In this document: positions 18,105 through 27,585 of the stretch, in pieces | Position numbering within the stretch: position 1 is the first letter of the stretch | How the letters are laid out: each line of letters opens with the position of its first letter | Origin: Pseudomonas sp. TH15 | GTDB lineage: Bacteria; Pseudomonadota; Gammaproteobacteria; Pseudomonadales; Pseudomonadaceae | Direction: 5' to 3' | Length of the DNA: 64,000 nt | Assembly (NCBI RefSeq): GCF_016651105.1 | Contig: NZ_JAEKEL010000001.1 | Coordinates: 2,532,001 to 2,596,000, forward strand | The notes under the pieces: model-generated | Databases searched by the model: none | Told to the model about the DNA's origin: nothing | The model's input: the letters and a program-made list of their open reading frames with translations, nothing else | Made by a program: the position numbers and the translations under genes

Positions 18105-19187
18105 ATGTTCAAAGGCTTGTCCCTGCTTTTCATGCTGCTGCTCAGCGCCACGGCCCACGCCGAAAACTGGCCCGGCGAGCAGTGGTCACAAGGCTCGAAA
18201 GTCACTGGTCCGGCACTCGAAGCCCTGGAAACCTACGCCTTCCCAAGCCGCGATGACAGCACCCGAAAAGGCATCCGCACCGACGCCTTGCTGGTCATCC
18301 GCGACGGTCAACTGATCTACGAACGCTACGCCGGCCCAACCACCGCCGACACCCCGCACCTGACCTGGTCCATCAGCAAAAGCCTGATGGCCACGGTCCT
18401 CGGTGTGGCCTATGGCGAAGGCTTGTTCACGTTGCAGGACCCGGCGGTGAAGTTCTATCCGGCGCTGGAGAATCACCCGGCGATCACCCTGGCCGACCTG
18501 CTGCACTGGGCTTCCGGCCTGGACTGGCAGGAAGACTACGAATACGCGCCGCTGAAATCCTCGGTGGTGGCGATGCTCTACACCCGTGGCCACGCGAACA
18601 TGGCCGCGTTCACTGCCGGGCACGATGAATACGCCGTGCCAGGCCAGGCGTTCCGTTATTCCAGCGGCGACAGCAATCTGCTTTCGGCCGCATTGAAAAA
18701 CATCGTCGGCCCGAGTCGTTATCCGGACTATCCATGGACCGCGTTGTTCGAACCGCTGGGAATTCGCCAAGCCGTCTGGGAAACCGACGCCAGCGGGACG
18801 TTCGTCGCCTCGTCCTATGCCTACCTCACCGCCCGGGATCTGGCGCGGGTCGGGCTGTTGATGGCCCGCGATGGTCGTTGGCAGGATCGACAATTGCTGC
18901 CCAAGGACTGGGTCGCCTTCAACCGCGAGCCTTTCGCCGGTTATCGCGCCCATCAGGACGACGCCGTGCCCGGCGGCCAGTGGTGGCTCAATCGCGCGGT
19001 GGATGGCGCGACGCAACCATGGCCCGACGCACCGGCCGACACCTTTGCGGCGTTGGGGCACTGGGGGCAGGCGCTATATGTGATTCCTGGCGAAAAACTG
19101 GTGATCGTCCGCTATGCCGATGATCGCGATGGCAGCTACCGACATAACGAGTTGCTCAAACGTGTGCTGAAGGCGGTGCGGCCATGA
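18105..19187 (+). CDS. Secreted serine hydrolase, class C beta-lactamase fold
   Basis: 360 residues with a signal peptide cut near AHA-E (about 19-20). The SxxK nucleophile motif is SISK (Ser89, Lys92) within LTWSISKSLM, and the Y-x-N-type motif is in FRYSSGDSN. It belongs to the broad AmpC/esterase/D-aminopeptidase fold family, whose members act on esters, amides or peptides in the periplasm. A small membrane protein gene overlaps its end by 4 nt. The substrate cannot be told from sequence. Confidence 0.8.
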   Translation: MFKGLSLLFMLLLSATAHAENWPGEQWSQGSKVTGPALEALETYAFPSRDDSTRKGIRTDALLVIRDGQLIYERYAGPTTADTPHLTWSISKSLMATVLGVAYGEGLFTLQDPAVKFYPALENHPAITLADLLHWASGLDWQEDYEYAPLKSSVVAMLYTRGHANMAAFTAGHDEYAVPGQAFRYSSGDSNLLSAALKNIVGPSRYPDYPWTALFEPLGIRQAVWETDASGTFVASSYAYLTARDLARVGLLMARDGRWQDRQLLPKDWVAFNREPFAGYRAHQDDAVPGGQWWLNRAVDGATQPWPDAPADTFAALGHWGQALYVIPGEKLVIVRYADDRDGSYRHNELLKRVLKAVRP

Positions 19188-19480
19188 AGCGCTTTTTGCT
19201 GTTGCTGCTAGTTCTTCTGCTGGGCTGGATTGTCTACGAACGTGAAAATTTGTGGGCATTTCCGGACATCATCAGCGCCTACACCGCCAAGGAATATTGC
19301 TCGTGCCGGTATGTGATGAACAACGACGTCGAGTACTGCCGTGGCTACGTGAAGCAATGGCTGCCAACCAGCGCATTCACCGATGACCCCGCCAGTAAAA
19401 CCATCACCGTCAGCGGCATGGGGCGCAGCCACCGCGCCCAGTGGCAAAGCGAACGCCAGGGCTGCCGCCTCAATCCCTGA
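19184..19480 (+). CDS. Small membrane-anchored Cys-containing protein, function unknown
   Basis: 98 residues. One N-terminal hydrophobic helix (about 3-17) is followed by a short exported domain with four Cys (KEYCSCRY, VEYCRGY, QGCRLNP). The start ATG overlaps the stop of the serine hydrolase gene (ATGA), so the two are translationally coupled and may work together in the periplasm. I do not recognise a family with known activity. Confidence 0.7.
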   Translation: MKRFLLLLLVLLLGWIVYERENLWAFPDIISAYTAKEYCSCRYVMNNDVEYCRGYVKQWLPTSAFTDDPASKTITVSGMGRSHRAQWQSERQGCRLNP

Positions 19481-19494
19481 TCACACCCAATCCC

Positions 19495-19586
19495 TTGTAG
19501 GAGCAAGGCTTGCCCGCGATTGGGCCGGCACAGGCAATATCTTCGGTGACTGACAATACGCTATCGCGAGCAGGCTCACTCCTACA
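19495..19586. repeat. REP-type palindromic pair
   Basis: A diverged pair: GTAGGAGCAAGGCTTGCCCG at the left and TATCGCGAGCAGGCTCACTC at the right, with imperfect arms. It ends about 75 nt before the YceI gene. Confidence 0.75.
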
Positions 19587-19661
19587 GAGTTCGATCTTCG
19601 GTTTGCAATAACCGTGAGGCCAGTTAAGGTTCGTGCAGGTTTATCTGCCCCACGAGTGTTT

Positions 19662-20252
19662 ATGTTCAACCGCTTCCTCTCCAAAACCTTCGCCCTCCTG
19701 CTGCTGGCCGGTGCCACGCTGTCGGCCCATGCCGATTGGTACCTGGACGGTGAGTCGTCGCGGCTGTCGTTCATCAGCACCAAAAACGCCAACGTCTCCG
19801 AGGTGCAGCGCTTTTTGGTCTTGCACGGTAAGGTCGACCCTACCGGGCTGGCGCAGGTCGAAGTCGAGATGGACTCGGTGAACAGCGGTATCCCGCTGCG
19901 TGACGAGCGGATGCGCAAGGATCTGTTCGAGATCCAGACCTTCCCCGAAGCGTTGATCACCGCGCAGATTGATCTGCGTCCGATCAACGACCTCGCCCCC
20001 GGCGCACAGCTGGAATTGCGTTTGCCGCTGACTGTCAGCCTTCATGGTAAACAACATCAATACAACGCCGAACTGCTGGCGACCCGGCTCGATGACCGGC
20101 GCTTTCAAGTGGTGACTCTGGAGCCGCTGGTGATCAACGCTGAAGATTTCGACCTGGCCCCCGGCCTGGAAAGTTTGCGCAAGGTTGCCGGTTTGTCGGC
20201 CATCAGTCTGTCGGTGCCGGTGGGTGCGGTACTGATTTTCACGGCGCGCTGA
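19662..20252 (+). CDS. Periplasmic YceI-family protein
   Basis: 196 residues from the ATG at 19662; the frame is open from 19614 but the signal peptide (MFNRFLSKTFALLLLAGATL, cleaved near AHA-D) starts here. The YceI beta-barrel pattern is present: WYLDGESSRLSFISTKN, then RDERMRKDLFEIQTFPEALI and the final SLSVPVGAVL. YceI proteins bind isoprenoid or other long lipidic ligands in the periplasm. It is 1 nt away from the phospholipase-D-family gene, so a lipid-related operon is likely. Confidence 0.85.
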   Translation: MFNRFLSKTFALLLLAGATLSAHADWYLDGESSRLSFISTKNANVSEVQRFLVLHGKVDPTGLAQVEVEMDSVNSGIPLRDERMRKDLFEIQTFPEALITAQIDLRPINDLAPGAQLELRLPLTVSLHGKQHQYNAELLATRLDDRRFQVVTLEPLVINAEDFDLAPGLESLRKVAGLSAISLSVPVGAVLIFTAR

Positions 20253-20253
20253 C

Positions 20254-21411
20254 ATGGCCGGTGCCGTATTTCCGTGGCGTGAAGGCAACAGCTTTGAATT
20301 GCTGATCGACGGTCCGCAGTTCTTTCCGCGCATGTTGGTGGCGATTGCCCGCGCCGAAGAGCAGGTCGAACTGGAGTTGTATCTGGTGGAGGCGGGCGCC
20401 TGCGCCGAGGCCATGGTCCAGGCATTGGTTCAAGCCGCCGAACGTGGTGTGCGAGTGCGTTGCCTGTTCGATGACTACGGCAGCCTGGCGTTCACGTTAA
20501 ACCTGCGCCGACGATTGACGGCTGCCGGGGTGGAGTTGCGTTTTTACAATCGCCTGAGCTGGCGGCGTTGGGTCGGCAACTTCTATCGCGATCACCGCAA
20601 GCTGTTGCTGGTGGATCAGAACATGGCAGTGGTCGGCGGCACCGGGGTCACCGACGAATTCTGGACGCCGGGCGAAGACACCAGCGAATGGCATGAAGTG
20701 ATGGTGGAAATCACTGGCCCGCTGGTGCTCGACTGGCAATTGCTGTTCGACCGCCAATGGATCGCCAACCGTCACCGCCGCGCCTGGCGACCGGCCTCGC
20801 ACTTCGGCCTGCCGCGTTTGCCGCGCGTACCGTCCGTGGGCGAGGGTATGGGCCGGGTTGCCTATGCCGATGCCCGTCAACACCGGGACATTTTGCAGTC
20901 GCTGTTCCGCGCATTGAACAGTGGGCAGCGGCGAATCTGGCTGGCCACGCCGTATTTCCTGCCGACCTGGAAAGTTCGTCGCTCGTTGCGCAAGGCTGCC
21001 GCGCGCGGCATCGACGTGCGCCTGCTGCTGACCGGGCCGCGCACCGATCACCCGTCGGTACGCTACGCCGGGCATCGCTACTACCCGCGACTGCTCAAGG
21101 CCGGGGTGAAAATCTTCGAGTACCAGCCGTGTTTCCTGCACCTGAAAATGGTGCTGGTGGACGACTGGGTGAGCATCGGTTCGTGCAACTTCGACCACTG
21201 GAACTTGCGCTTCAACCTGGAAGCCAACCTCGAAGCGCTGGACCCCGGATTGACGGCGGCGGTGACGGCGAGTTTCGAGAAGGACTTCGGGCTGAGCCAG
21301 TTGGTGAGTCTGGAGGCGTGGCAGCGCCGGCCGTTGTGGCGGCGGGTGAAGCAGCGGATCTGGGGCTGGGTGGATCGGGTGGTGGTCAATATCCTCGACC
21401 GCCGCGGCTAA
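20254..21411 (+). CDS. clsB: Phospholipase D-family cardiolipin synthase (ClsB-like)
   Basis: 385 residues with two HKD motifs: RDHRKLLLVDQNMAVVGG (about 109-126) and HLKMVLVDDWVSIGSCNFD in the second half. It lacks the N-terminal membrane helices of ClsA, as expected for ClsB (YbhO). It would condense phosphatidylglycerol with phosphatidylethanolamine or another PG at the inner membrane. It begins 1 nt after the yceI stop and ends before a REP pair. Confidence 0.83.
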   Translation: MAGAVFPWREGNSFELLIDGPQFFPRMLVAIARAEEQVELELYLVEAGACAEAMVQALVQAAERGVRVRCLFDDYGSLAFTLNLRRRLTAAGVELRFYNRLSWRRWVGNFYRDHRKLLLVDQNMAVVGGTGVTDEFWTPGEDTSEWHEVMVEITGPLVLDWQLLFDRQWIANRHRRAWRPASHFGLPRLPRVPSVGEGMGRVAYADARQHRDILQSLFRALNSGQRRIWLATPYFLPTWKVRRSLRKAAARGIDVRLLLTGPRTDHPSVRYAGHRYYPRLLKAGVKIFEYQPCFLHLKMVLVDDWVSIGSCNFDHWNLRFNLEANLEALDPGLTAAVTASFEKDFGLSQLVSLEAWQRRPLWRRVKQRIWGWVDRVVVNILDRRG

Positions 21412-21439
21412 AGATCGATTTTGAATACACCCTGAACCA

Positions 21440-21531
21440 ATGTGGGAGCGAGCTTGCTCGCGATGGCGGTTTAACAGTCAACGTAGATGTTGGATGTTAT
21501 GACCTCATCGCGAGCAAGCTCGCTCCCACAG
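21440..21531. repeat. REP-type palindromic pair
   Basis: Perfectly matched arms GTGGGAGCGAGCTTGCTCGC and complement, with a 45-nt loop, between the convergent clsB and bglX genes. It probably serves as a shared transcript end. Confidence 0.88.
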
Positions 21532-21551
21532 GTTTTGTGGCGTCTGGATAA

Positions 21552-23843
21552 TTACAGCAATTCAAAGCTCTGCTGCGTCACGTCCTGGGAGTCCAGGCCG
21601 ATCTGCACGTTGAACTTGCCCGGTTCCGCAGCGTATTTGAGCTGGGCGTTGTAGAACTTCAGGTCGTCCTCGGTAATGGTGAAGTGCACGACTTTCTGTT
21701 CGCCGGCCTTGAGCATTATTTTCTGGAAGTTCTTCAGTTCCTTGACCGGGCGGATCATCGAGCCGGTCACGTCCTGGATGTACAACTGCACCACGGTTTC
21801 GCCGTCACGCTTGCCGGTGTTTTTCACCGTGACACTGGCGTCGAGTTTGCCGGTCTTGTTCAGGGTGGTCGACGACAGGGCCATGTCGTCCACGCTGAAA
21901 CTGGTGTAGCTCAAGCCGAAACCAAACGGGAACAGCGGCCCGGTGGTGTCATCGAAATACTGCGAGGTGTAGTTGCCCGGTTTGCCCGGCGTGAACGGCC
22001 GGCCAATGCTCAGGTGGTTGTAGTAGGTAGGAATCTGACCCACCGAACGCGGGAAGGTGATCGGCAGTTTGCCCGACGGGTTGTAGTCGCCGAACAGCAC
22101 ATCAGCGATGGCGTTGCCGCCTTCGGTGCCGCTGAACCAGGTTTCCAGGATTGCGTCAGCCTGGTCTTTCTCTTCGACAATCGACAGCGGACGGCCGTTC
22201 ATCAATACCAGCACCAGTGGCTTGCCGGTGGCTTTCAACGCCTTGATCAGCTCACGCTGATTGGCCGGGATGTTCAGGTCGGTACGGCTCGACGACTCGT
22301 GGGACATGCCACGGGATTCGCCGACGGCTGCCACAATCACGTCAGCATCCCTGGCGGCTTTCACCGCTTCGTCGATCAGCACTTGGGCCGGGCGTGGATC
22401 ATCCACCACTTCCGGGGCATCGAAGTTCAGGAAGTTGAGGTAATCGAGGACTTTCTTGTCGCTGGTGATGTTGGCACCGCGCGCATAGATCAGCGTCGCT
22501 TTGTCGGCCATGGCGGCGTTCATGCCGTCGAACAGCGTGACTGATTGCGCCGGTTTACCAGCAGCGGCCCAACTGCCCATCATGTCGATTGGCGCTTTGG
22601 CCAGTGGACCGACCAAGGCAATTTTCGCGGTTTTCTTCAGCGGCAGGGTTTCGTTCTGGTTTTTCAGCAACACCTGGCTGCGGCGTGCAACGTCACGGGC
22701 TTGCGGGCGGTGCAGACGACTTTCAGCGTAAGTGTCGGCCGGGTCATCTTCAGCCTTGCCGATGCGCAGGTACGGGTCCTTGAACAGGCCCATGTCGTAC
22801 TTGGCGCCGAGCACTTCGCGCACGGCGTTGTCGATGTCTTTCTGTTCGATTTCGCCAGCCTTCAACAGCCCGGGCAGCTCTTTGCCGTACAGGGTGTCGT
22901 TCATGCTCATGTCGATGCCGGCCTTGATTGCCAGCTTCGCTGCTTCACGACCGTCCGCCGCGACGCCGTGCTTGATCAGCTCGAAAATCGCCCCGTGGTC
23001 GCTGACTGCCAGGCCCTTGAAGCCCCATTCCTTGCGCAGCAGGTCGTTCATCAGCCAGGTGTTGGCGGTGGCCGGCACGCCGTTGATCGAGTTCAGCGCA
23101 ACCATAACCCCGCCAGCACCAGCGTCGATGGCGGCGCGGTACGGCGGCAGGTAGTCCTGGTACATTTTGACCGGGCTCATGTCGACGACGTTGTAGTCGC
23201 GACCGCCCTCGACCGCGCCGTACAAGGCAAAGTGTTTGACGCTAGCCATGATGCTGTCGGCGGCGTTGGCGCCCTGGCCCTGAAAGGCCTTGACCATTAC
23301 GCCGGCAATCCGCGACACCAGATAAGTGTCTTCACCGAAACCTTCGGACGTGCGGCCCCAGCGCGGGTCGCGGGAAATGTCGACCATCGGCGCGAAGGTG
23401 ATGTCGAGGCTGTCGGCGGAGGCTTCCTGGGCGGCAATGCGCCCGGAGCGGGCGATGGCGTCCATGTCCCAGCTTGAGGCCAGGGCGAGGCTGATCGGGA
23501 AAATGGTCCGGTGGCCGTGGATCACGTCATAGGCGAAGAACATCGGGATCTTCAACCGACTGCGCATGGCCGCGTCCTGCATCGGACGGTTTTCCGGGCG
23601 GGTAATGGAGTTGAACGTACCGCCGATGTTGCCGGCTGCGATTTCCTTGCGGATCAGCTCGCGCGGCATTTCCGGGCCGATGCTGATCAGGCGCAACTGG
23701 CCGATTTTTTCATCGAGGGTCATCTGCTTCATCAAATTGCTGATGAAAGCGTCCTTGTTCTCTAGAGGTGCGGGGGTCGTGGCGGCCAATACGTTATGAC
23801 TGGCCAGGCTGACGAACAGGCCCAGCAAACACAGCTTCTTCAT
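21552..23843 (-). CDS. bglX: Periplasmic beta-glucosidase, glycoside hydrolase family 3
   Basis: 763 residues from the ATG at 23843; a TTG 15 nt upstream is less likely. A signal peptide is cut near VLA-A (about 20). The GH3 N-terminal barrel includes the catalytic nucleophile in GLAVSDHGA (Asp282) and KHFALYG. A GH3 C-terminal domain and a fibronectin-III-like domain (about 680-763) follow. Length and order match E. coli BglX (765). It hydrolyses beta-glucosides in the periplasm. It is a monocistronic gene divergent from lemA. Confidence 0.92.
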   Translation of the reverse strand: MKKLCLLGLFVSLASHNVLAATTPAPLENKDAFISNLMKQMTLDEKIGQLRLISIGPEMPRELIRKEIAAGNIGGTFNSITRPENRPMQDAAMRSRLKIPMFFAYDVIHGHRTIFPISLALASSWDMDAIARSGRIAAQEASADSLDITFAPMVDISRDPRWGRTSEGFGEDTYLVSRIAGVMVKAFQGQGANAADSIMASVKHFALYGAVEGGRDYNVVDMSPVKMYQDYLPPYRAAIDAGAGGVMVALNSINGVPATANTWLMNDLLRKEWGFKGLAVSDHGAIFELIKHGVAADGREAAKLAIKAGIDMSMNDTLYGKELPGLLKAGEIEQKDIDNAVREVLGAKYDMGLFKDPYLRIGKAEDDPADTYAESRLHRPQARDVARRSQVLLKNQNETLPLKKTAKIALVGPLAKAPIDMMGSWAAAGKPAQSVTLFDGMNAAMADKATLIYARGANITSDKKVLDYLNFLNFDAPEVVDDPRPAQVLIDEAVKAARDADVIVAAVGESRGMSHESSSRTDLNIPANQRELIKALKATGKPLVLVLMNGRPLSIVEEKDQADAILETWFSGTEGGNAIADVLFGDYNPSGKLPITFPRSVGQIPTYYNHLSIGRPFTPGKPGNYTSQYFDDTTGPLFPFGFGLSYTSFSVDDMALSSTTLNKTGKLDASVTVKNTGKRDGETVVQLYIQDVTGSMIRPVKELKNFQKIMLKAGEQKVVHFTITEDDLKFYNAQLKYAAEPGKFNVQIGLDSQDVTQQSFELL

Positions 23844-24107
23844 GAATAGTTTTCTCAAAGGCCTAAACGGCAGTGAATACGCGCCGGTCAGCCAAAATTT
23901 AGGGAGCGACTATTGTTGTTCGGGTGCAGGCTCAAAAACACCGAGCCAAAAACGACAGCCGACACTCGGCAGCGTGAACGCGCAGGGCACTTTTTAGCCC
24001 ATTGGCCCGTCGCAATCCAGTGGCGGGGCCGATTATGCCCCAAGAGACGGCTGCGAATGTTTCGCGCTCGATTTTTATAATGAAATGTGTCAGGGAGCAT
24101 CACTGCG

Positions 24108-24716
24108 ATGAATGTCAGTCCAACCCACCGCTCGCGTTTGCAGGTCGCCACGTTGTTGCTGCTGACCACGCTGCTGGCCGGCTGCGGCATCAACAACATC
24201 CCGACCCTCGACGAACAGGCCAAAGCCGCTTGGGGCCAGGTGCAGAACCAGTATCAGCGCCGCGCCGACCTGATTCCCAACCTGGTGGAGACCGTCAAGG
24301 GCTACGCCAAGCACGAAGAAGAAACCCTGACCGCGGTGATCGAAGCCCGGGCCAAGGCGACGTCGATCCAGGTTGATGCCAAGACGCTGGATAACCCGGA
24401 AAAACTCAAACAGTTCCAGCAGGCCCAGGATCAGTTGACCGGTGCCTTGAGTCGTTTGATGGTGGTGTCCGAGCGCTACCCGGACCTTAAGGCCAACCAG
24501 AATTTCCTGGCGCTGCAATCGCAACTTGAAGGCACCGAGAACCGCATCGCCGTGGCCCGCCGCGACTTCATCCTCGCGGTGCAGAAATACAACACCGAAA
24601 TTCGCACCTTTCCCGGTCGCCTTTGGCACAGCGTGATGTACAGCGATTTGCCGATCCGCGAAACCTTCGAAGCCACCAGCCCGGACGCCGAAAAAGCGCC
24701 GCAAGTTAAATTTTGA
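24108..24716 (+). CDS. lemA: LemA-family lipoprotein
   Basis: 202 residues from the ATG at 24108 (AGGGAG 10 nt upstream). The lipobox LLAGC (Cys about 25) suggests a lipid-anchored version. The LemA antiparallel-helix domain is complete: QYQRRADLIPNLVETVKGYA, ENRIAVARRDFILAVQKYN and TFPGRLWHSVMY. It is followed by two TPM-domain genes, the usual LemA partners. Biochemical function is not established in bacteria generally. Confidence 0.9.
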   Translation: MNVSPTHRSRLQVATLLLLTTLLAGCGINNIPTLDEQAKAAWGQVQNQYQRRADLIPNLVETVKGYAKHEEETLTAVIEARAKATSIQVDAKTLDNPEKLKQFQQAQDQLTGALSRLMVVSERYPDLKANQNFLALQSQLEGTENRIAVARRDFILAVQKYNTEIRTFPGRLWHSVMYSDLPIRETFEATSPDAEKAPQVKF

Positions 24717-24725
24717 AAAACCCAG

Positions 24726-24810
24726 GTAGGAGCCGCCGCAGGCTGCGATATTTTGATCTTGTTTTAAAAACCCAACGTCAAAAGATCGCAGCCTGCGGCA
24801 GCTCCTACAG
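24726..24810. repeat. Palindromic repeat (GCCGCAGGCTGCGATC type)
   Basis: Inverted copies of GTAGGAGCCGCCGCAGGCTG and its complement, with TTTTGAT/GTCAAAAGAT arms. It sits inside the lemA-TPM operon and ends 18 nt before the TPM start codon. Confidence 0.85.
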
Positions 24811-24828
24811 GGATTGGTGGGGGTGTGC

Positions 24829-25578
24829 ATGCGTGTGTTGAAAGTGGGGCTGGTGCTGTTGCTCTGGGTGTTTGCAGTCACGGCTCAGGCCGAGTTGAAG
24901 TTCCCGCCACTGACCGGTCGGGTGGTGGATGACGCCCAACTGATTGAGCCAGCGGTGCGCGAGCAACTGACCCAGCAACTCCAGGCCCACGAAGCCGCCA
25001 CCGGCGAGCAATTGGTGGTGGTGACGTTGCCGGACTTGCAGGGCACCGACATCGCCGACTTCGGCTATCAACTCGGTCGCGCCTGGGGCATCGGCCAGAA
25101 AGACAAGAACAACGGCGCGCTGCTGATCGTCGCCCGCGATGAGCGCAAGCTGCGGATCGAAGTCGGTTATGGTCTGGAAGACAGGCTGACCGATGCCCAG
25201 AGTTCGGTGATCATCAACCAGGTGATCACCCCGGCGTTCAAGACCGGTAACTTCAGCAAAGGTATCAGCGACGGGGTCGCGGCGATGCTGGTGGTGCTGG
25301 GCGGCAATCCGCTGGACGAGCCGTCGACGGTGTATGAATCGAACGGTGATCCTGCCGATGATTTCATCTCGCGGCATCCGGGTTTGTTCGTGCTTTTACT
25401 GATGTTGTTCATCCTGGCCGTGTTTGTCTTCCAGATGCTCGGTATCCTTCCCGCCGGCCGGGGCGGCTCCGGTGGTGGCGGTTTCGGCGGTGGAGGTTTC
25501 GGTGGCGGTGGCGGCGGAGGGGGCTTCAGCGGCGGTGGCGGCAGTTTTGGCGGCGGCGGTTCGTCCGGCGGCTGGTGA
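24829..25578 (+). CDS. TPM-domain exported protein with Gly-rich tail (YgcG type)
   Basis: 249 residues from the ATG at 24829. A signal peptide is cut near AQA-E. The TPM (YgcG/Psb32-like) domain spans about 25-165 with PPLTGRVVDDAQLI and GALLIVARDERKLRIEVGYGLE. A membrane helix (about 188-205) and a C-terminal Gly/Ser tail (about 211-249) follow. It is in the lemA operon, and such proteins are usually coded next to LemA. No catalytic role is proven. Confidence 0.85.
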   Translation: MRVLKVGLVLLLWVFAVTAQAELKFPPLTGRVVDDAQLIEPAVREQLTQQLQAHEAATGEQLVVVTLPDLQGTDIADFGYQLGRAWGIGQKDKNNGALLIVARDERKLRIEVGYGLEDRLTDAQSSVIINQVITPAFKTGNFSKGISDGVAAMLVVLGGNPLDEPSTVYESNGDPADDFISRHPGLFVLLLMLFILAVFVFQMLGILPAGRGGSGGGGFGGGGFGGGGGGGGFSGGGGSFGGGGSSGGW

Positions 25579-25610
25579 TATTAAAAGAATAATCAACAGG
25601 CACTTTCGAC

Positions 25611-26228
25611 ATGGCATTACTGAGTGAGCACGAACAACGCAAAGTCGCCGAGGCGATTGCCCGGGTCGAGCGCGACACCGACGCCGAACTGGTGACGGTG
25701 CTGGCCGCGCGCGCCGACGACTACGCGTACATCCCGCTGTTGTGGGCCAGCCTGCTGGCGCTGATGGTGCCGGGGATCGTGCACTACCTGACCGGTTGGT
25801 TGACCCTGCACAACCTGCTGCTGGTGCAATGGGGCACGTTCATTGTGTTGTGCCTGCTGTTTCGCCTACCGCAGATCACCCCCCATCTGGTCCCGCGCCG
25901 TGTGCGCCACTGGCGCGCGTCGAACCTGGCGCGACGGCAGTTCCTCGAGCAGAACCTGCACCACACCATCGGCGGCACCGGAATGTTGATCTTTGTCTGC
26001 GAGGCCGAGCGCTATGTGGAGATTCTGGTGGATGAAGGGATTTCCAAGCGGCTGGATGACAAGAGCTGGGACGCGATTGTCGCGGCGTTTACCCAGCAGG
26101 TGAAACAGGGTCAGACGCTGCAAGGGTTTGTGACGTGTATCGAGGCGTGCGGCGAATTGCTCAAGGTGCATGTGCCGGTGACGCAGGTGAGGAATGAGTT
26201 GCCGAATCGGCTGGTGGTGTTGGGCTGA
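25611..26228 (+). CDS. TPM-domain membrane protein
   Basis: 205 residues. An N-terminal piece of the TPM domain (EHEQRKVAEAIARVERDTDAE) is followed by two membrane helices (about 44-62 and 68-85) and then the rest of the TPM-like domain (GGTGMLIFVCEAERYVEILVD). It is the third gene of the lemA operon, 32 nt after the Gly-rich TPM protein. It is shorter than that protein and has no signal peptide or Gly tail. Confidence 0.8.
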   Translation: MALLSEHEQRKVAEAIARVERDTDAELVTVLAARADDYAYIPLLWASLLALMVPGIVHYLTGWLTLHNLLLVQWGTFIVLCLLFRLPQITPHLVPRRVRHWRASNLARRQFLEQNLHHTIGGTGMLIFVCEAERYVEILVDEGISKRLDDKSWDAIVAAFTQQVKQGQTLQGFVTCIEACGELLKVHVPVTQVRNELPNRLVVLG

Positions 26229-26235
26229 TCATCAG

Positions 26236-26258
26236 TTCCCTGTGGCGAGGGGATTTAT
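26236..26258. repeat. Left remnant of a palindromic repeat split by the IS element
   Basis: CCTGTGGCGAGGGGATTTAT is the left arm of the GTGGCGAGGG-type palindrome. Its last 8 bases GGATTTAT (26251-26258) are the left copy of the target duplication. The other arm resumes at 27630. Confidence 0.85.
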
Positions 26259-26293
26259 GAGAGTGTCAGATTTTTTGTGTGCGGGCCGTTAAT

Positions 26294-26313
26294 GGCCTGC
26301 CGTCAGGCAGGCC
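26294..26313. terminator. Hairpin inside the left end of the IS
   Basis: A perfect 8-bp stem GGCCTGCC/GGCAGGCC with a GTCA loop between the transposase stop and the left inverted repeat. It is followed by TTCATTT on the plus strand, so it may stop read-through transcription entering from the lemA operon and protect against outside activation. Confidence 0.5.
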
Positions 26314-26319
26314 TTCATT

Positions 26320-27585
26320 TCACCAGTTAGACCTGATGAATCGGTCCCCGTACAAAACCGCAAATTGATTCATAGCGTTTTTCCAGTCATGGGCGGCGCT
26401 TCCCCAGTTGGCGGTGATGTTTTGCAGTGCCAGCCAGATCAGTTTCGTCGCGGCTTCGTCGGTTGGAAAGTGACCTCTTGTCTTGATGATCTTGCGCAGC
26501 TGCGAGTTGATACTCTCGATGGCATTGGTGGTGTAGATCACCTTTCGTATGGCTGGCGGGAACACAAAGAACGGGATAACTCGATCCCAAGCGCGTCGCC
26601 AGGCTGCAACCACCGTTGGATATTGCTTGCCCCAAGGCCCCGATTCGAAGGCATCCAGAGCTTGCTCGGCGACTTCGGCGTTGAGTGCTTGATAAATCGG
26701 TTTCAGGGCCTTGGCCAGTTCGCGACGCTTGTCCCATGCCGCGTAATCAAGGCTGTTGCGGATCAGGTGAACGATGCATGTCTGCAACGCTGTCTGAGGA
26801 AACACTGCACTCAAGGCTTCAGGCATGCCTTTGAGACCATCCGTTACCGCAATCAGGACATCTTCGACACCTCGGGTTTTAAGGTCGTTGAAGACTTTCA
26901 TCCAGAACTTGGCGCCCTCTGTGTTCTCAATCCAGATGCCCAGAATGTCGCGGGTGCCGTCCGGAAGTACGCCCAGAGCCAGGTAAATCGCTTTGTTGCG
27001 AACCACGCCTTCATCACGGATTTTAACCCGCAGCGCATCAAAGAAAATGACCGGGTACATGGGCTCGAGGGGCCGTTGTTGCCACGTACTGACTTCCTCC
27101 AGAACAGCGTCGGTAACGGTGCTGATGAAGTCATGGGAGACATCTGTTGCGTACTGTTCCGAGAGAAATGCACGAATCTCACGAACGCTCATGCCGCGGG
27201 CATACATGGCAATGATCTTGTCATCAAAGCCTGTAAAACGCCGCTCGTGTTTGGGGATCAAAATCGGAGAAAAGCTGCCGTCACGGTCTCTGGGAATATC
27301 CAGACGCAACGGGCCGTCATCGGTCAGCACGGTTTTGCCGCTCTTGCCGTTACGCTGGTTACTCGAATCCTCAGGGCGCTCCGCGCCCTGAGGATAGCCA
27401 AGGTGAAGTCCCAACTCGGCACCAAGGGCTCTTTCGATAAGCGCCTTTTTGAACGCCATCGCGGCATCCTGAATCGCTTCGGCACTCATCGTCTCGCTGA
27501 GGAACTGGTCGATCAGCTCTTTTGGAATGGACGGAAGGTCACGCTTGGCCTCACGGGCCGGTTTCTTTGGTTGGCATACATGCAC
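26320..27585 (-). CDS. IS256-family (mutator type) transposase
   Basis: 421 residues. The DDE core of the family is visible: first Asp in VIFFDALRVKI, second in IAVTDGLKGMPEAL and Glu in TTNAIESINSQLRK. The family signature TCIVHLIRNSLDY is present. The only start-type codon in frame near the 5' end is a GTG at 27585. An ATG at 27577 (reading M-P-T-K) is out of frame by one base, although M-P-T-K-K-P-A-R-like starts are what I expect for close homologues. A one-base change in the AAAG tract near 27566 may therefore have altered the start. Confidence 0.9.
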   Translation of the reverse strand: MHVCQPKKPAREAKRDLPSIPKELIDQFLSETMSAEAIQDAAMAFKKALIERALGAELGLHLGYPQGAERPEDSSNQRNGKSGKTVLTDDGPLRLDIPRDRDGSFSPILIPKHERRFTGFDDKIIAMYARGMSVREIRAFLSEQYATDVSHDFISTVTDAVLEEVSTWQQRPLEPMYPVIFFDALRVKIRDEGVVRNKAIYLALGVLPDGTRDILGIWIENTEGAKFWMKVFNDLKTRGVEDVLIAVTDGLKGMPEALSAVFPQTALQTCIVHLIRNSLDYAAWDKRRELAKALKPIYQALNAEVAEQALDAFESGPWGKQYPTVVAAWRRAWDRVIPFFVFPPAIRKVIYTTNAIESINSQLRKIIKTRGHFPTDEAATKLIWLALQNITANWGSAAHDWKNAMNQFAVLYGDRFIRSNW